A stretch of 64,000 nt of DNA from Incurvaria masculella (Eukaryota > Arthropoda > Insecta > Lepidoptera > Incurvariidae), in the NCBI GenBank assembly GCA_946894095.1, contig OX335642.1:13837021-13901020 (forward strand). Reading direction: 5' to 3'. Each line of letters begins with the position of its first letter. Within the stretch, counting starts at the first letter, position 1. A program made the translations under genes and the position numbers. Shown here piece after piece: positions 11,490-22,900 of this stretch. The notes beneath the pieces were generated by a model. It searched no databases and had not been told where the DNA came from. It saw nothing but the letters and a program-made list of their open reading frames with translations.

Positions 11490-13395
11490 TGTTTGATGTC
11501 GGTAAAAACTAAAACTATGCTTATGTTGATTGATGATTGATTTGAATTAAGGCCTCTCTGTCCTAGACAATTTTGCCAGTGTCCAGTTGGGCTTAAATAC
11601 GGGATTAGTGCTACATGGGCGCATTTAATAGAGAATGCATTTCACACACTTACGTATATTTGTTAGTCATTGTCTGTTCTCGCTACAAATTCTGATGAAA
11701 CAGCATTTATTCCGAATTAATCTTTGATTAATGCAGAGATGGTAATGAAAAAACCTTTTTCTGATTATTTTCAAAATCTGATTACCTGCCTTGCTTCAAA
11801 TTCAATTGTCGCTGAAACTTAAATGAATGAAATAACGGTAAAGTCGTATCCATTACATACATAAAATTATCGAATTCCGACAGTTTACAAACTTAACATA
11901 ATTGTTTAATAAAAAAACCGACATCACAAACCCAATATCCATAGGCTATGTAATCGCCTAAATTTATTTTTATTTTTGGAGATTCTCTTTCATTATTTTC
12001 TAATTACGATGTGTTACATATACATATAAGAACATGCAAATAAAACGCCTTTTCAAAATATTTGTTTGTAATTCACTATTTCAGAAAAGTAATTACGAAC
12101 AACACTTTACAAATGGATCCATGGACGGTGATGTTTTCATCCCGCTCAGCGTCGCGGCATTACCCCCTGCTTCACTTGCCACCACGTTGCTCTAATGAGC
12201 AATATTTTTGCTAATTTTTGCAACAAAATTATTTGTTGGCTATGGTTTGCATAACATCTTTCTAACTCATGTAGTTTTCAATGGGTTTGACGGCCGTATT
12301 CAGCCAGTATTTTTATTAGATATTTTTGACTCGGCACTCGCTGTCATCATCACGAATGAGGAATGACGTAACGACCATCTGGTTTATTAAAAAATAATTT
12401 TTATCATTATCAGTTTACCTACCAATTTGGGAGACTTCAAATTAGATTTTTCTCCGTTTTCATCACTGCGCTACAAATTTGTACGGCGATATAATGTTGT
12501 AAGTCGCGTTACGTCATTTTTTGCGCGCTCGTTGTATGGACGTTACTTCTCCAGTAATTTCCTCACCTCCATGGCTGCCTGTGTATAAAAAATACAAAAA
12601 TAGAATTTCTAATTAAAAAAACCTACATGCATGTTAGTAACAGAATGTTTGTGGTCAAGTGTATGATTCAGTCTTTCATATCAGGTTTGACCTGTTTGTC
12701 CTCAAATCAGTCATTTGTTTTATTGAAATGAATATGTACCCGGTCCACAAACTTTGGCATATTTTTAAACAATGAAAATTATGTTCTTTCATACCTCATT
12801 TCATTGCCTACATTTTAATCAATTATGTTGACATGCTTGTTTTATAATGGTACCTTTTTTTATTAGATGTATAGGTGTCAGTCATTCCCAGCTTGAAATT
12901 CATTATTTTAGGGTCCCATTGAAAAAAGCGAAAAAAGGTATAAGGGACTGGTTCTGGTGTCTGACGGTCACAATTCAATTCTGAAAAAAAATCCAATATA
13001 GGATAGGTTAGGGTCGGCTTATGTATTTGTGCACCAACTTATTACTTTTGCAAAAAACGTCATACTTTTTCAAAAAAATCCAGCAGTGACCGGACACCTG
13101 TTCACGCTTGACCGGCTTTTTTTAGATAGGTACTATTCAATAATACCTAGTTGTCAACTGTGAATGAGATGCCTACTGTTTTTGCACAGCTTTTTTGAAC
13201 TGGATGGAACGGAAAGACAATTTTCAACAAACTGCTGCTTGAAAACATTTACAGGACAGTATACAACAACACAACGCAAGGCTGTTTCTTTAATGAATGT
13301 CTCTTTGCTTCACGGTTGATTCTACATACATCACATTCGTTGAAATAAGCGAAGTACTTGATTAGTACGAAAAAGTCATTTTACTTACAACGTAA
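11490..13395. other. Intergenic stretch with decayed repeats
   Basis: At about 11740-11830 there is a degenerate copy of the palindromic element seen whole at 32499-32626 (blocks ttttcaaaatctgatta and tcgctgaaact). A CpG-richer patch lies at about 12480-12560. No gene seen. Confidence 0.4.
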
Positions 13396-13510
13396 CTAGT
13401 TTGTAACCATCAATAAAAAAAATACAATTACAAAGCTGGCATTCTTGTCGGTTCAGCAGGAAAAACAAATACAAAACCGAGTGTATATCTAATGGAGGAA
13501 ATAAAACTCA
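13396..13510 (+). repeat. Interspersed repeat, copy 2 of 2
   Basis: Second copy of the repeat at 6172-6330, with the same ordered blocks. Confidence 0.65.
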
Positions 13511-13689
13511 AAACTTGTGACCTATGAGAATTTTATTAACATAAACATTTTGAACTCGGCAATAGAAAAAGTCCTTGAAAAACTTTTAAATTTTATGTCT
13601 GTAAAAAAGAATTCAAATAAAATCACTGGTTAAATGAAACACGTTCTATAGGGTTCGTTATTCTTGACGCATTTATTTCTGGCTCCTTA

Positions 13690-13930
13690 CAGGTCAGCTT
13701 GTGGCGCCTCGCCTCTCATTCGAGAATTCTTGCAATCCACCACTTTCTTTCTCTTTCTTAGTTGGAAATATATGGAATAAATCATGCATAAGTCCGCCCA
13801 GATTGGTGCATTACATTGGATGAAAGATGTGAAGCGATAACTAAACATGGTAGCTGTTTCCATCCTGTTGAATTCAGCCGTGCTCATAAAGAGAAGACCA
13901 GGCGTGACACCTATTTCTTCGGGAAGGTAA
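13690..13930 (+). mobile_element. SINE copy with tRNA-type head, decayed
   Basis: Begins with the decayed tRNA-like head also seen at 42485 (gcctctcattcgaga, then caccactttctttctctttc) and continues into degenerate SINE body blocks such as cattggatgaaagatg and cagccgtgctcata. Confidence 0.55.
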
Positions 13931-14032
13931 ATAATTGCAGTCATGGGATGTTATTAAACCTTCCCATCACATATTTCTCCAATTTTGGTTGGTTAGTTGG
14001 GCAAATATTATCAGCCCTAAACCTATTACTAG

Positions 14033-14185
14033 AGAGAGGTCATTGTGCATAACAGGGATGATTATGTGAGCCATCCCAGCTCGGCCCAGAAGTACACAGG
14101 TTTTTAAAGTTCCTGCAGGCCTCTAAGAGAGGTCATTGGGCGTAACAGGATTGAGCCATCCCAGCTCAGGCCAGAAGTTTTAAAA
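14033..14185 (+). repeat. Imperfect tandem duplication
   Basis: The segment agagaggtcattgtgcataa ... gagccatcccagctcggcc (14033-14095) is repeated at about 14125-14180 with few changes. No coding content. Confidence 0.6.
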
Positions 14186-14287
14186 ATGTCATATGTACTC
14201 CAACAGTACAAAGGCGATGGTCTCTGTTGACTCCATGCAGCCAACGGCATAGAGGGCTATCTGTTTTTCCCAAATTCATCCAATATA

Positions 14288-14640
14288 TTGTCAGCCTCGG
14301 TAGCCCTGTTCGATACGCTTGGTGAAGCAACTCTGAGCGCGGTTGGGTTCTAGATGGGGGATCAATTTCAACCGTCTAGGCTTGCCGTGGATCGGATTCC
14401 ATGTAAAACTATAGGTCCCCTTCCTTAGTTAATATGTGTTAGAGTTAATCCTACGGGCTAAACAATGGTCGAAGCGGCAATGAAAATTGTCCATGTTTTC
14501 CATTCAGTTCAATGTAGCTGAGAAATATAAGAAAGGTCCTGGCATGGCAACTAGTTCCCATGCGGTGTGTTAGGCTAATGTGTTTTATCACGGTCGGATT
14601 GGTATAGCGATCTATGTCCAGATACATATCAGAAAACAAA
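14288..14640 (+). mobile_element. SINE copy with composite tRNA/5S-like head
   Basis: Near full length. The head contains gcctcggtagc, then gaagcaactctgagcgcggt, then tagatgggggatca (the 5S-like block), followed by the shared SINE body and tail. Confidence 0.75.
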
Positions 14641-15008
14641 TTCTATTCAAAAAGCAATCAATTGACCTCAGATATGACCCTGCTAATCTTCTAACATATT
14701 TCATAGCCTTATCTAGTAGCAGATTAAATTGTTATCTTACTGGCATGTGCACATAGTTTCACAAGACGATCAATAAAAGCGATATATATACTGGGAATTT
14801 CTCTGTAGATAGTCTGATAAAATCTTTTCCGAAAATGCGGCCACGTATTTTTATCTACAGTAAATGATGCCCATATTTGGCCGTTTAGACCAAGGTCATC
14901 TGGAGTTATTCTGATCCCGCGGTAGTAACTAAGTTCGATACACATTGGTACATTTCTGTTACATGTGATCAAGAATTTAAAAAATAAATGGACTAAATCA
15001 GAGTTGTC

Positions 15009-15327
15009 AGTCCGAGTTCTCACCCACATTGGCTTTTACGCTACTTCGAAGTTACGTAAAATGTTAAACTCCATACAAGTTTTTACTAAATATTCTGCGG
15101 TTTTACTTCTTCAAGTTGACAAAAATTCAAACTCGGACGTCTGATTTGTATGAAAACGCGAAGTCGGCGTGAAAGGCAACTTCGACGTATTTACGACGAC
15201 GTTGATCGACTCGCAAACGATAGTTCGCTTAACACCCACTGCACGCGCTCTTCAATTTCTCCATACATTTAAAAACGCCAGTCAATCGGTTTGGCGTAAA
15301 AGCCAATTTAGGTGACAACTGGGACTA
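15009..15327. mobile_element. MITE family 2, copy 1
   Basis: The terminal inverted repeats read agtccgagttctcaccca and the complement of agtcccagttgtcacctaaa. Internal blocks (ccatacaagtttttacta, cttcaatttctccatacatt) recur at 61045-61380. It is about 320 bp and non-coding. Confidence 0.75.
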
Positions 15328-15487
15328 CAGGCTCAGGGTTTCATAAGATTTTTGAGGACCCCTTGCAAAATTTCAAAAATATAACAGACCCTTTTTAAAC
15401 TCATTGAAGAGAGAGTAAACTCATTGAAGCAAGTAATTTTGAAAAAATATTGTTTTTATTATTACAGAAATAGCAAAGATACTTTTT

Positions 15488-15800
15488 AGGGTTCCGTACC
15501 CAAAGGGTGAAAACGGAACCCTATTACTAAGCCTCCGCTGTCCGTCCGTCCGTCCGTCCGTCCGTCCGTCCGTCCGTCTGTCCGTCTGTCACAGGGCTGT
15601 ATCTCAGTAACCGTAACAGGTAGACAGCTGAAATTTTCACAGAGTGTGTATTTATTTTGCCGCTACAACAACAAATAGGTAAGATTAAAAAAATATTAAA
15701 ACTAAAGGGGGCTCCCATACAATAAACGTGTTTTTTTTACGATTGTACGGAACCCTTCGTGGGCGAGCCCGACTCGCACTTGGCCGGTTTTTATGTCAAT
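15488..15800 (+). repeat. Interspersed repeat family A, copy 2 (complete)
   Basis: The complete copy runs from agggttccgtacccaaaggg to the end gcccgactcgcacttggccg. It contains a (GTCC) tandem array at 15539-15579. Confidence 0.82.
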
Positions 15801-16517
15801 TTAATTTTTTATGTCAATCACGTGCAGTATTTATTTTCATCACATCAAACGCGGACACCCAGCATTCATGGCAGGGATGCTTAAGGGGTCCATGTATTTA
15901 TTTATTGATTTATTTCAAACAAATGGACCCATTCACCTATTTCGACCATGAACCTCAGGTTATGAAACTCTGGACGACACGCCCAGTAACTACGCCACCA
16001 AGTGTTTGCATAAGGAGCAAAATGACATACAACAGTACCATAGTAATGCCGACTATGCGTGCAACTTGCTGTGATGTAAAATGGAAGTATGTTGCATATA
16101 TTCTTGACAAAACAGCAGAAAATTCAAAAAGTGAAACATTACAAATCAATCTTATTATCTGCGAATGAATCTATCAATTATTTACAGTATTTCTTTGTGA
16201 AAACATAACGGCAACACTTTTACTGATAGCGAACTACATATGAACGTCTCCCCTCCATTTCCGAAAAGTTTTGTAAGGAATTTTTTTTAGTTTCATTTGA
16301 ATATACTATCCATCTCACACTAAAGAAATACACGTACACTTTTAAATTTTTTATAGTTATTTATTGTATACCTGTATATTATTTTTTGTTTGTGTTTTTA
16401 ATTGTGTGTAATGATTTTCTGATTTACTTTAATATTTTTCCAAAACAATAATAATAAATAAACCTTATACGAATCCGAGGGTGTGACTCCCAGACTAGCC
16501 GGGATACGGGCAGAAGC
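15801..16517. other. AT-rich intergenic stretch
   Basis: No convincing coding signal or family repeat. Confidence 0.4.
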
Positions 16518-16623
16518 CTAGTCCGGCAGCTGTAAATCCGAGACCGATGACGTTGTGAAACTATCCGAACTACCCACAAAAGTCATCGACTGCTGCTCCC
16601 GCTGTGGCGCCGCCGCCGTCGCG
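16518..16623 (-). CDS. Orphan candidate terminal coding exon
   Basis: On the minus strand a GC-rich block follows the acceptor TTTTGTCAG and stays open for 34 codons to a TAG at 16518-16520. Its C-terminus is Ser/Thr-rich (SMTFVGSSDSFTTSSVSD) and ends in LQLPD. Base composition differs sharply from its surroundings, as in the real exons of this window. No upstream exon on the minus strand was found, so the parent gene is unknown. It could also be a processed fragment. Confidence 0.35.
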
Positions 16624-16706
16624 CTGACAAAATACCAAAGTGGACCAGTGAACATAAATAATATGCAGAACATTATAATCATAAGTTGTTCATCAATCAT
16701 AATCAT

Positions 16707-17321
16707 TGTCTTTATACTACCTTAGTTTTATAACGTTGGCATGCATTGTTTTATACTACATGAATAAATAAATAAAAAAAAAAAAAATTATGTTTAATAT
16801 TCTTGCATGTGGCAAGCAAATGACCTCGTATAAATACATTTGATTGTTTTTCAAAGTGCTGGTTTGGTTTTTTAAACATTCCATTCCAAAGTAGGGTTAC
16901 TAAGAAAATCGATTTCAAACCGACCGTGATGGGACGCAGACCTCCGAGAGACCATGGACACCTCCGCAAGGCGACTTTTTACTATTTCGGAAAAAAAGAT
17001 TATCAAATGTGCACGAAACATGTCTTTTCTTTCTCGCTGCAGACTCCACTGACTTACTCGTAGGTAAGAATCGATCAGTAGTTGTGACATGTACTGGCAA
17101 TGAGCATTCATCATAGCGCTAGTTGTGTATTCAACTATTTTTCCATCGGCATTTGCACACAATAACTGAATGTAATTGGCACTCATTAATGTGCCGAGTT
17201 AAATATAGTACGTTTAAGGTGTATTGGTGTTAACGACTTGCGAGTCATTTTAAAAGCTTTGGGTAACGTTTCAAACCAAGAATGTTTTCAGGAAAATTCA
17301 TTCGAATCACCGAGAAATTAC
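16707..17321. other. Intergenic stretch
   Basis: A minus-strand frame of 104 codons (17186-16872) lies here but shows no recognisable motif or exon-like composition. I treat it as chance. Confidence 0.35.
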
Positions 17322-17540
17322 TTTTATTTAAACTCCTGGTAGTCAACCGTGATCCGCAGATTCAATTAACTCAGTGAAGACGGGTGCGTCTTCACTGAGT
17401 TAAAAGAAACGTCCACATTTTTGCTATAATATACCTGTTGAATTTATACTAAAATATTATTGCCAAACTTACGTTTTGGTAGAACACAGGCTGGCAAAGG
17501 AACTAAGGCAAAGAACCAACAACCAAAAAGAAACAGCAAC
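17322..17540 (+). repeat. Interspersed repeat family B, copy 2
   Basis: Shares the tttatttaaactcctggtag, cagattcaattaactcagtg and ttggtagaacacaggctggc blocks with 5699-6025. It contains a perfect hairpin at 17366-17403: a 16-bp stem (ttaactcagtgaagac) with a 6-nt loop. Confidence 0.7.
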
Positions 17541-19529
17541 CCCCATCATCCTAACAATATAAATTAATTTACCATAATTAATAATTATGCATATTAATTA
17601 TTGCAAGAGTTTTCTGTTGTCAAAGCCTTTTCTTCTACTTAGTAGCCAGCTGTCAGTGACTATGTTTGTGTGTCTTAGATGGAGTTTTATGGCATTAGGT
17701 CAAAATAATTAAGGTCGCGGTCCGATTTGGACCATCATTAACGAAAGCGCGTTCACAATAGGTCTCGGTGGCGCTTACAGCCCTAAAAATGGCGTCCCGT
17801 GAATGGTATGACGTCATCGTTACTTCACTCAATGCCATACACAGTGCTCACGCTTTGGAGATAGGGCACTGTGTATGCAACTGTCAGTTTCACATTTTGA
17901 CATTTCTATGGCGTCGTCTATCGTCTTTCAACTGTGTTTTTCACAAATCGTTGAATGTCCCTCAGTAAAAAATTCAAGTTCAGCTTAGACCAATTCATTA
18001 TATTCGAATTTAAGGTGAACTACAATGAGTGTCATTTGTTCCATATTTACTGTTTTGTTTCCGTAAGCGCGTACGCAAACAGCTTTGAGCGTGCAATCTG
18101 ATTTGGAATGCTTTTATACGCTTTAAGCACTGTAATTGTTTACAGTTCAAATCGAAACGCGCAGTAATTGTAAAGACATGTTAACGGACAAACTTAATTA
18201 AAACTTTCCCAAAATAATTCTGAATCGGCATCATAGCAGCGCCTGTGTGTTAGCATTGAATGATACGCAGGCATTCTGGGTAAGAGGTAGGCGGAGGTGG
18301 GCAGGGGTTAGTCATTAGAAACATAGTTTTAATGAGCTCTAAATATGTACGTAGAACCAACCGTGAAGCAAGTTCATGTTAATGAGAGATAGCTGTAAAT
18401 AGACAAATGAACTTTAAAGTGGACCCGCAAACATCAGAAAATTACGTTCCCCATACAAACGTATTTAATTTACTTGCGAGTATCATTGCAAAAACACTGT
18501 TCCATTTTAATGCACATTTAGTATCGACATGCTGCATTCGGAGGCCCCTGCTTCAGAACCATACTCCGCAATCGAAGTATGTGCCAGGACCAGTATAAAA
18601 AGCGACATAGCACGAAAAAGTAAATATTTCTTGAGCCTTCACTTAGTAGATAATAAAAAAATATTAGCGTTGTTTGTTTGTTACAGGCAGGACTGGATCG
18701 AGGTATGGCGGATGACCTAACCTCAAATAAGCGATTACGATTCGCCCCCACACACTCATAAGATCGTACCGCAACAGACATTGTCCTTACACTACCCTGT
18801 CGCCCGCAACGTGACATTTAATATGTTTTGCGCCTGAAGATGCAAGTTTCGGAGTGAGAATGCAAGATACACGGCGCCTGCATTCGTGAGTTGCGCTATG
18901 GAGAGTTTACAGGTGAGTTTTTTCTGGTTTCGAACTCCAAACCTTAACGTGTCCGAGCCATACATTTTTTTGCGTTCACCACACAAAGAATATTGATCTT
19001 TGAGGCACTAATCAATTATAAATATTAAATATGGTCAGATATGTTGTGGACATTAATTTTCATTAATTTTGTTGCAATAGTTATCAGAGTAAACCTACGA
19101 TACGGTAAGATGACGGTATAAATTAAAATAACCACCTCTAGTGCGCCTCGCTTGCACCTCGTAGGTCCGTGCCAACACTTCGCCGCAAACAGCTCTATAC
19201 AACCAACGCGAATCTTTATTTATGATAACATTTTATTGTATTGCTGCAGCGCCATTTGGTGGCGAGTTACGCGAGTTGGATAACATAAAAACCTTCTCCG
19301 TAAAAACATACATATATGTATGTACAAACATTCAAGGTGTTTGGTCAAACGGTGTCGAAGTCTGTTCATTTTGGAAACACCAACATCAATTTTTATACAG
19401 GACGATAACGAGTCCCGAGTCTTTTTCAAATCATCGACAGTGATCCCTAATGGGCGTTAATCCCTAAAGTTTCAAACAAATTCGTTCAGTATTCTCCGAG
19501 ATAATCTAGACTAGAGAATCGAGAATCTC
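17541..19529. other. Stretch upstream of the first identified TMCC exon
   Basis: Contains an imperfect hairpin (atacacagtgc ... gcactgtgtat, about 17838-17874). A possible acceptor with a strong pyrimidine run lies at 18686 (ttgtttgtttgttacag). The missing 5' exons of the TMCC gene may lie here or further upstream; I cannot assign any. Confidence 0.35.
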
Positions 19530-19733
19530 TTCATTACTTTGGGGGGACCTTTTCATTTTTATCAATTTTTTGTTGTTATAGCGGCAAAATAAATACACCC
19601 TCTTTTTCAATATTTCAGCTGCCTGCCTATTACGGTTTGTGAGATACAGTCCCGTGACAGACGGACGGACGGACAGACAGCGGAGGCTTAGTAATAGGGT
19701 TCCGTTGCACCCCTTGGGGCCGGAACCCTAATA
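19530..19733 (-). repeat. Interspersed repeat family A, copy 3 (partial)
   Basis: Minus-orientation partial copy with ccggaaccctaataaag at its end and a short GGAC array. It ends about 60 bp before the first identified TMCC exon. Confidence 0.75.
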
Positions 19734-19795
19734 AAGACTGGCACTCGTTTACAACTCGAATATTTGGAGGTTATAAGGGGTGTCTCGATGGACAG

Positions 19796-19927
19796 GTGAG
19801 TGGGCGGGTGCCCAGCCGAAGCGGGTCGCCGGGCGTGGCGGAGCGCGACCCGGCCGCCACCGACGACGCCCTCATTCGATCGCGCGTGCAGTCCCCTGCG
19901 GCGCCGCCCGCAGCGCTCTCGCACCAC
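19796..19927 (+). CDS. Dmtn: TMCC exon (first identified)
   Basis: Ser/Pro/Ala-rich, 44 codons, containing [15 protein letters not shown] and ending LSHH before GTATGT. The acceptor GGACAG is weak and the frame is open upstream to about 19730, so the true 5' edge is uncertain. It joins in phase 0 to the next exon. Confidence 0.65.
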
Positions 19928-22900
19928 GTATGTCCCTGCGCATGCCTTACTGCCTTTGATGCCGTTCCGCGGTTATTTGGAATTTTATTAATATTATTTT
20001 TTGTTTTTTATGTAACTGGACATGGATGTCTAATACCAAACTGACCTTCAGTTCACATGGGAACTTGGTGCCATGCCAGGACCTTCCTTATATTTTTGCT
20101 CTTCCATTGTTTGTTCTCTGTTTCTTTAATATCTATTATGTTAACATTTGCGATACTTTCCCCTTATACGGCACTTTTGATTCAACCTCAACTCAACAAT
20201 AAAAATGTATTAGTATTCATGGATGATTGTGTGTTTCATAATGAATAAAATAAAACATTAAAAAATATATATATTGCTCGGCTATATTGAACTGGATGGA
20301 AAATACGGACAATGTTCATTGCCGCTTCAGCCATCGTTCATTGAACGCGATGGTACCAACCCGGGCGGGATTAACGTTACCACCAAGTAAGTAAGGAAAG
20401 GGACCTACAGTTTTACGTGTGTTCCGAACCACGGCCAGTCACCTATCCAGAACCGAATCCCAAATGGTTGCTTCCACCCAGTTTATCGAATCGCAAGACG
20501 TCGCACCACTGGGCTACCGAGGCTGACACTACTGTTTGTTGTATTGAATGAATGAAGGAATAAATTCTTTAATGTGTATTAATCATGCCAGTTCAATTGT
20601 TAAGAACAAAACAGTTGATGTTAATGGTTTGATTTTTTTTATGCCTTGAAATTATATCATGTACGAGGCTGTATAATTCTATGTATGTTCGAAATTGGCC
20701 GGAAATGTAAGCGACATGACTTATATTTTTCCATACTTATGAAATAACTTTGTAATCTATCGTCTTTACCATAGAGAATGCTCGTCGGAGCTGCATAACC
20801 CCCCCCCCCCCCCCCCAGCCTTCATCCCGTTTCTGGGCACCGAGATGGCACAGAAAAATAAGCAAGCCTTACCGGTTTTTTATTAAAAAGAAACAGTGCG
20901 AGTGTTTCTAATCACCTTCACCTCAAATTCCCAGCTCACTTTAGTCACAATCTGTGTCTCACCTAGACGTTTCAGTGGCTTTCATAAGCTCTTTGTGACT
21001 TGTCCTTCCAGGATGGCTCTTCATCGGCCACGTCGTCGCGTCACGGCTCGCACCACGTCAAGTCTCACTCGCGGGACCTGGGGCGCGAAGCCGCCGCCGC
21101 TGCCGCGCGAGAGTAAGCATCTGCACCCATGCATCGGTGCATCGGACTGTTTTGTCTCATTGCTTGACTGATGGTTGGTGCCAGAAGAGAAAGGAAGGAA
21201 AAGTGGCAGGTGCCATTATCATTTAATTTTGTGAGAAGCTGGCCGTACGTTGCATGTCACACAGTTCAAACATTGCCACCCGAAACCCTCCAATACGTCT
21301 TCGACGGCTTGTGGTATGTACGTATAAATTTGTGTAAGTTTTAGCACATTATCGGGCTCGACGGACATTAGTGTATCGTCAATCCAGCAGGGAACGCATA
21401 CCATGCATATCCAAACATTTATTATGCACTATCGCACGCAACTGACACCAAGGACCGACCATAAGACGAGCACTGAAACGGGCCTTAAGGTCGGTTCACA
21501 CCGAGACGTAGCGTCCGACTCTTGATGGTAGCAATGGAGTACAGACCGAGAATAGAATATAGACTGGTTTTTTTGGGGTTGGACTCATAGGTTTATTCAA
21601 ACCCTCGCCGGTTGTTCAATGGAGACTATGGCGCCATTATCATAAAATAATATAATATTCAAATTAGCCAAATATAATATCACTGTAAAAATGTGGTGAA
21701 AAGGAGAATATGAATACAATTTTACTTTCGTCACTATGGCTTTACATATACTTTCATTATGAAAGTATGTTTCATAATAGTCAATAGTTTAAATGAGAGG
21801 ATAAATAAATAAATTAAGAGTAAAATAAATACGGCATAATCAGCGTGTGAGTTTTTTGCTTTATTGAATACAGGATATTATCAGTGTGCACAGTGTGCTT
21901 AAAGAATGAACTTTGATCTGGAAACTGGTTTGCTGGAGGTACTTGGGTTGGCTAGTTGGCACGATTTAATTATATCACAAGTTGGTTGCTCAACTTCATG
22001 GAACCGCAGCCAGAAATTAATAAATAACGAAAAGTACATAGGTTTCGGGATTTTGAATAATTATACGGTGCATGTACAGCTACCAGCAGTCACAGCAAGT
22101 CAGACAACATTTTGTAGTCTTTAAAACAAAAGTGTAGTAAAAGATATTCAGTTTTGTGTACAGAAGCGCCCCCCTAGGCCTACTTCTATTTCTAGGTACT
22201 TATAGTAGTTTTATCTCTTTTATTGTCGGTTTTTAATTGAATATAGTATATTTCCATGATAAAAAATAAAGTAAACGGTTAGTAATTGTAAGTTTGAGTG
22301 CGACAAACGGAAACGTGTTTGTGCACGTCTCCAAGAGGCGGATAATTTTAAAATATATGAAAACTTTAAAGAAATTCGTACACAACAAATTTAAAGAAAT
22401 GCATAAAAATCTTAGTTCTCGCAATATAATCACCACAAATTGCATATGTGAAACACATGCTACATTATCAAATGTGATCATTAGTTCGCATTGTGCGGTA
22501 CATGGTAGCGCGAGTAACCCCCACCGACATGCCAAAATCCCTGCACCATAATCATACCTGAAAAATTTCTGCATCGCAAATGGTTGGTAGAGTCCATTCC
22601 AATCGCCGGGAGTTGAGCAGAGTTGTGTGTGAAGGGTGTTTTTATGTAACTAGACATGGTTGGCCCATTCCACACCTACTGTCGTGATATTAGCCCAACA
22701 CACCTCATGGGATCTAGGTGTCATGCCAATACCTTTCTTATATTGCACGGCTACATTGAAATGGATGGTAGACAAAGACAATTTTCAATGCTCCTTCGAG
22801 CATCGTTCGTTCAGCGCGGTAGTACCAACCCTGGTGGGATGAAGCCTACCCACAAGTATGTGAGGTGCCTACATACACATAGTTTTACATGGCTTTTTAA

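Noticed and set aside
15539..15579. Short tandem array that could be mistaken for a CRISPR or satellite
   Set aside because: It is a simple (GTCC)n run internal to repeat family A.
19222..19443. A 73-codon plus-strand frame upstream of TMCC
   Set aside because: No exon-like composition, splice context or homology; probably chance.
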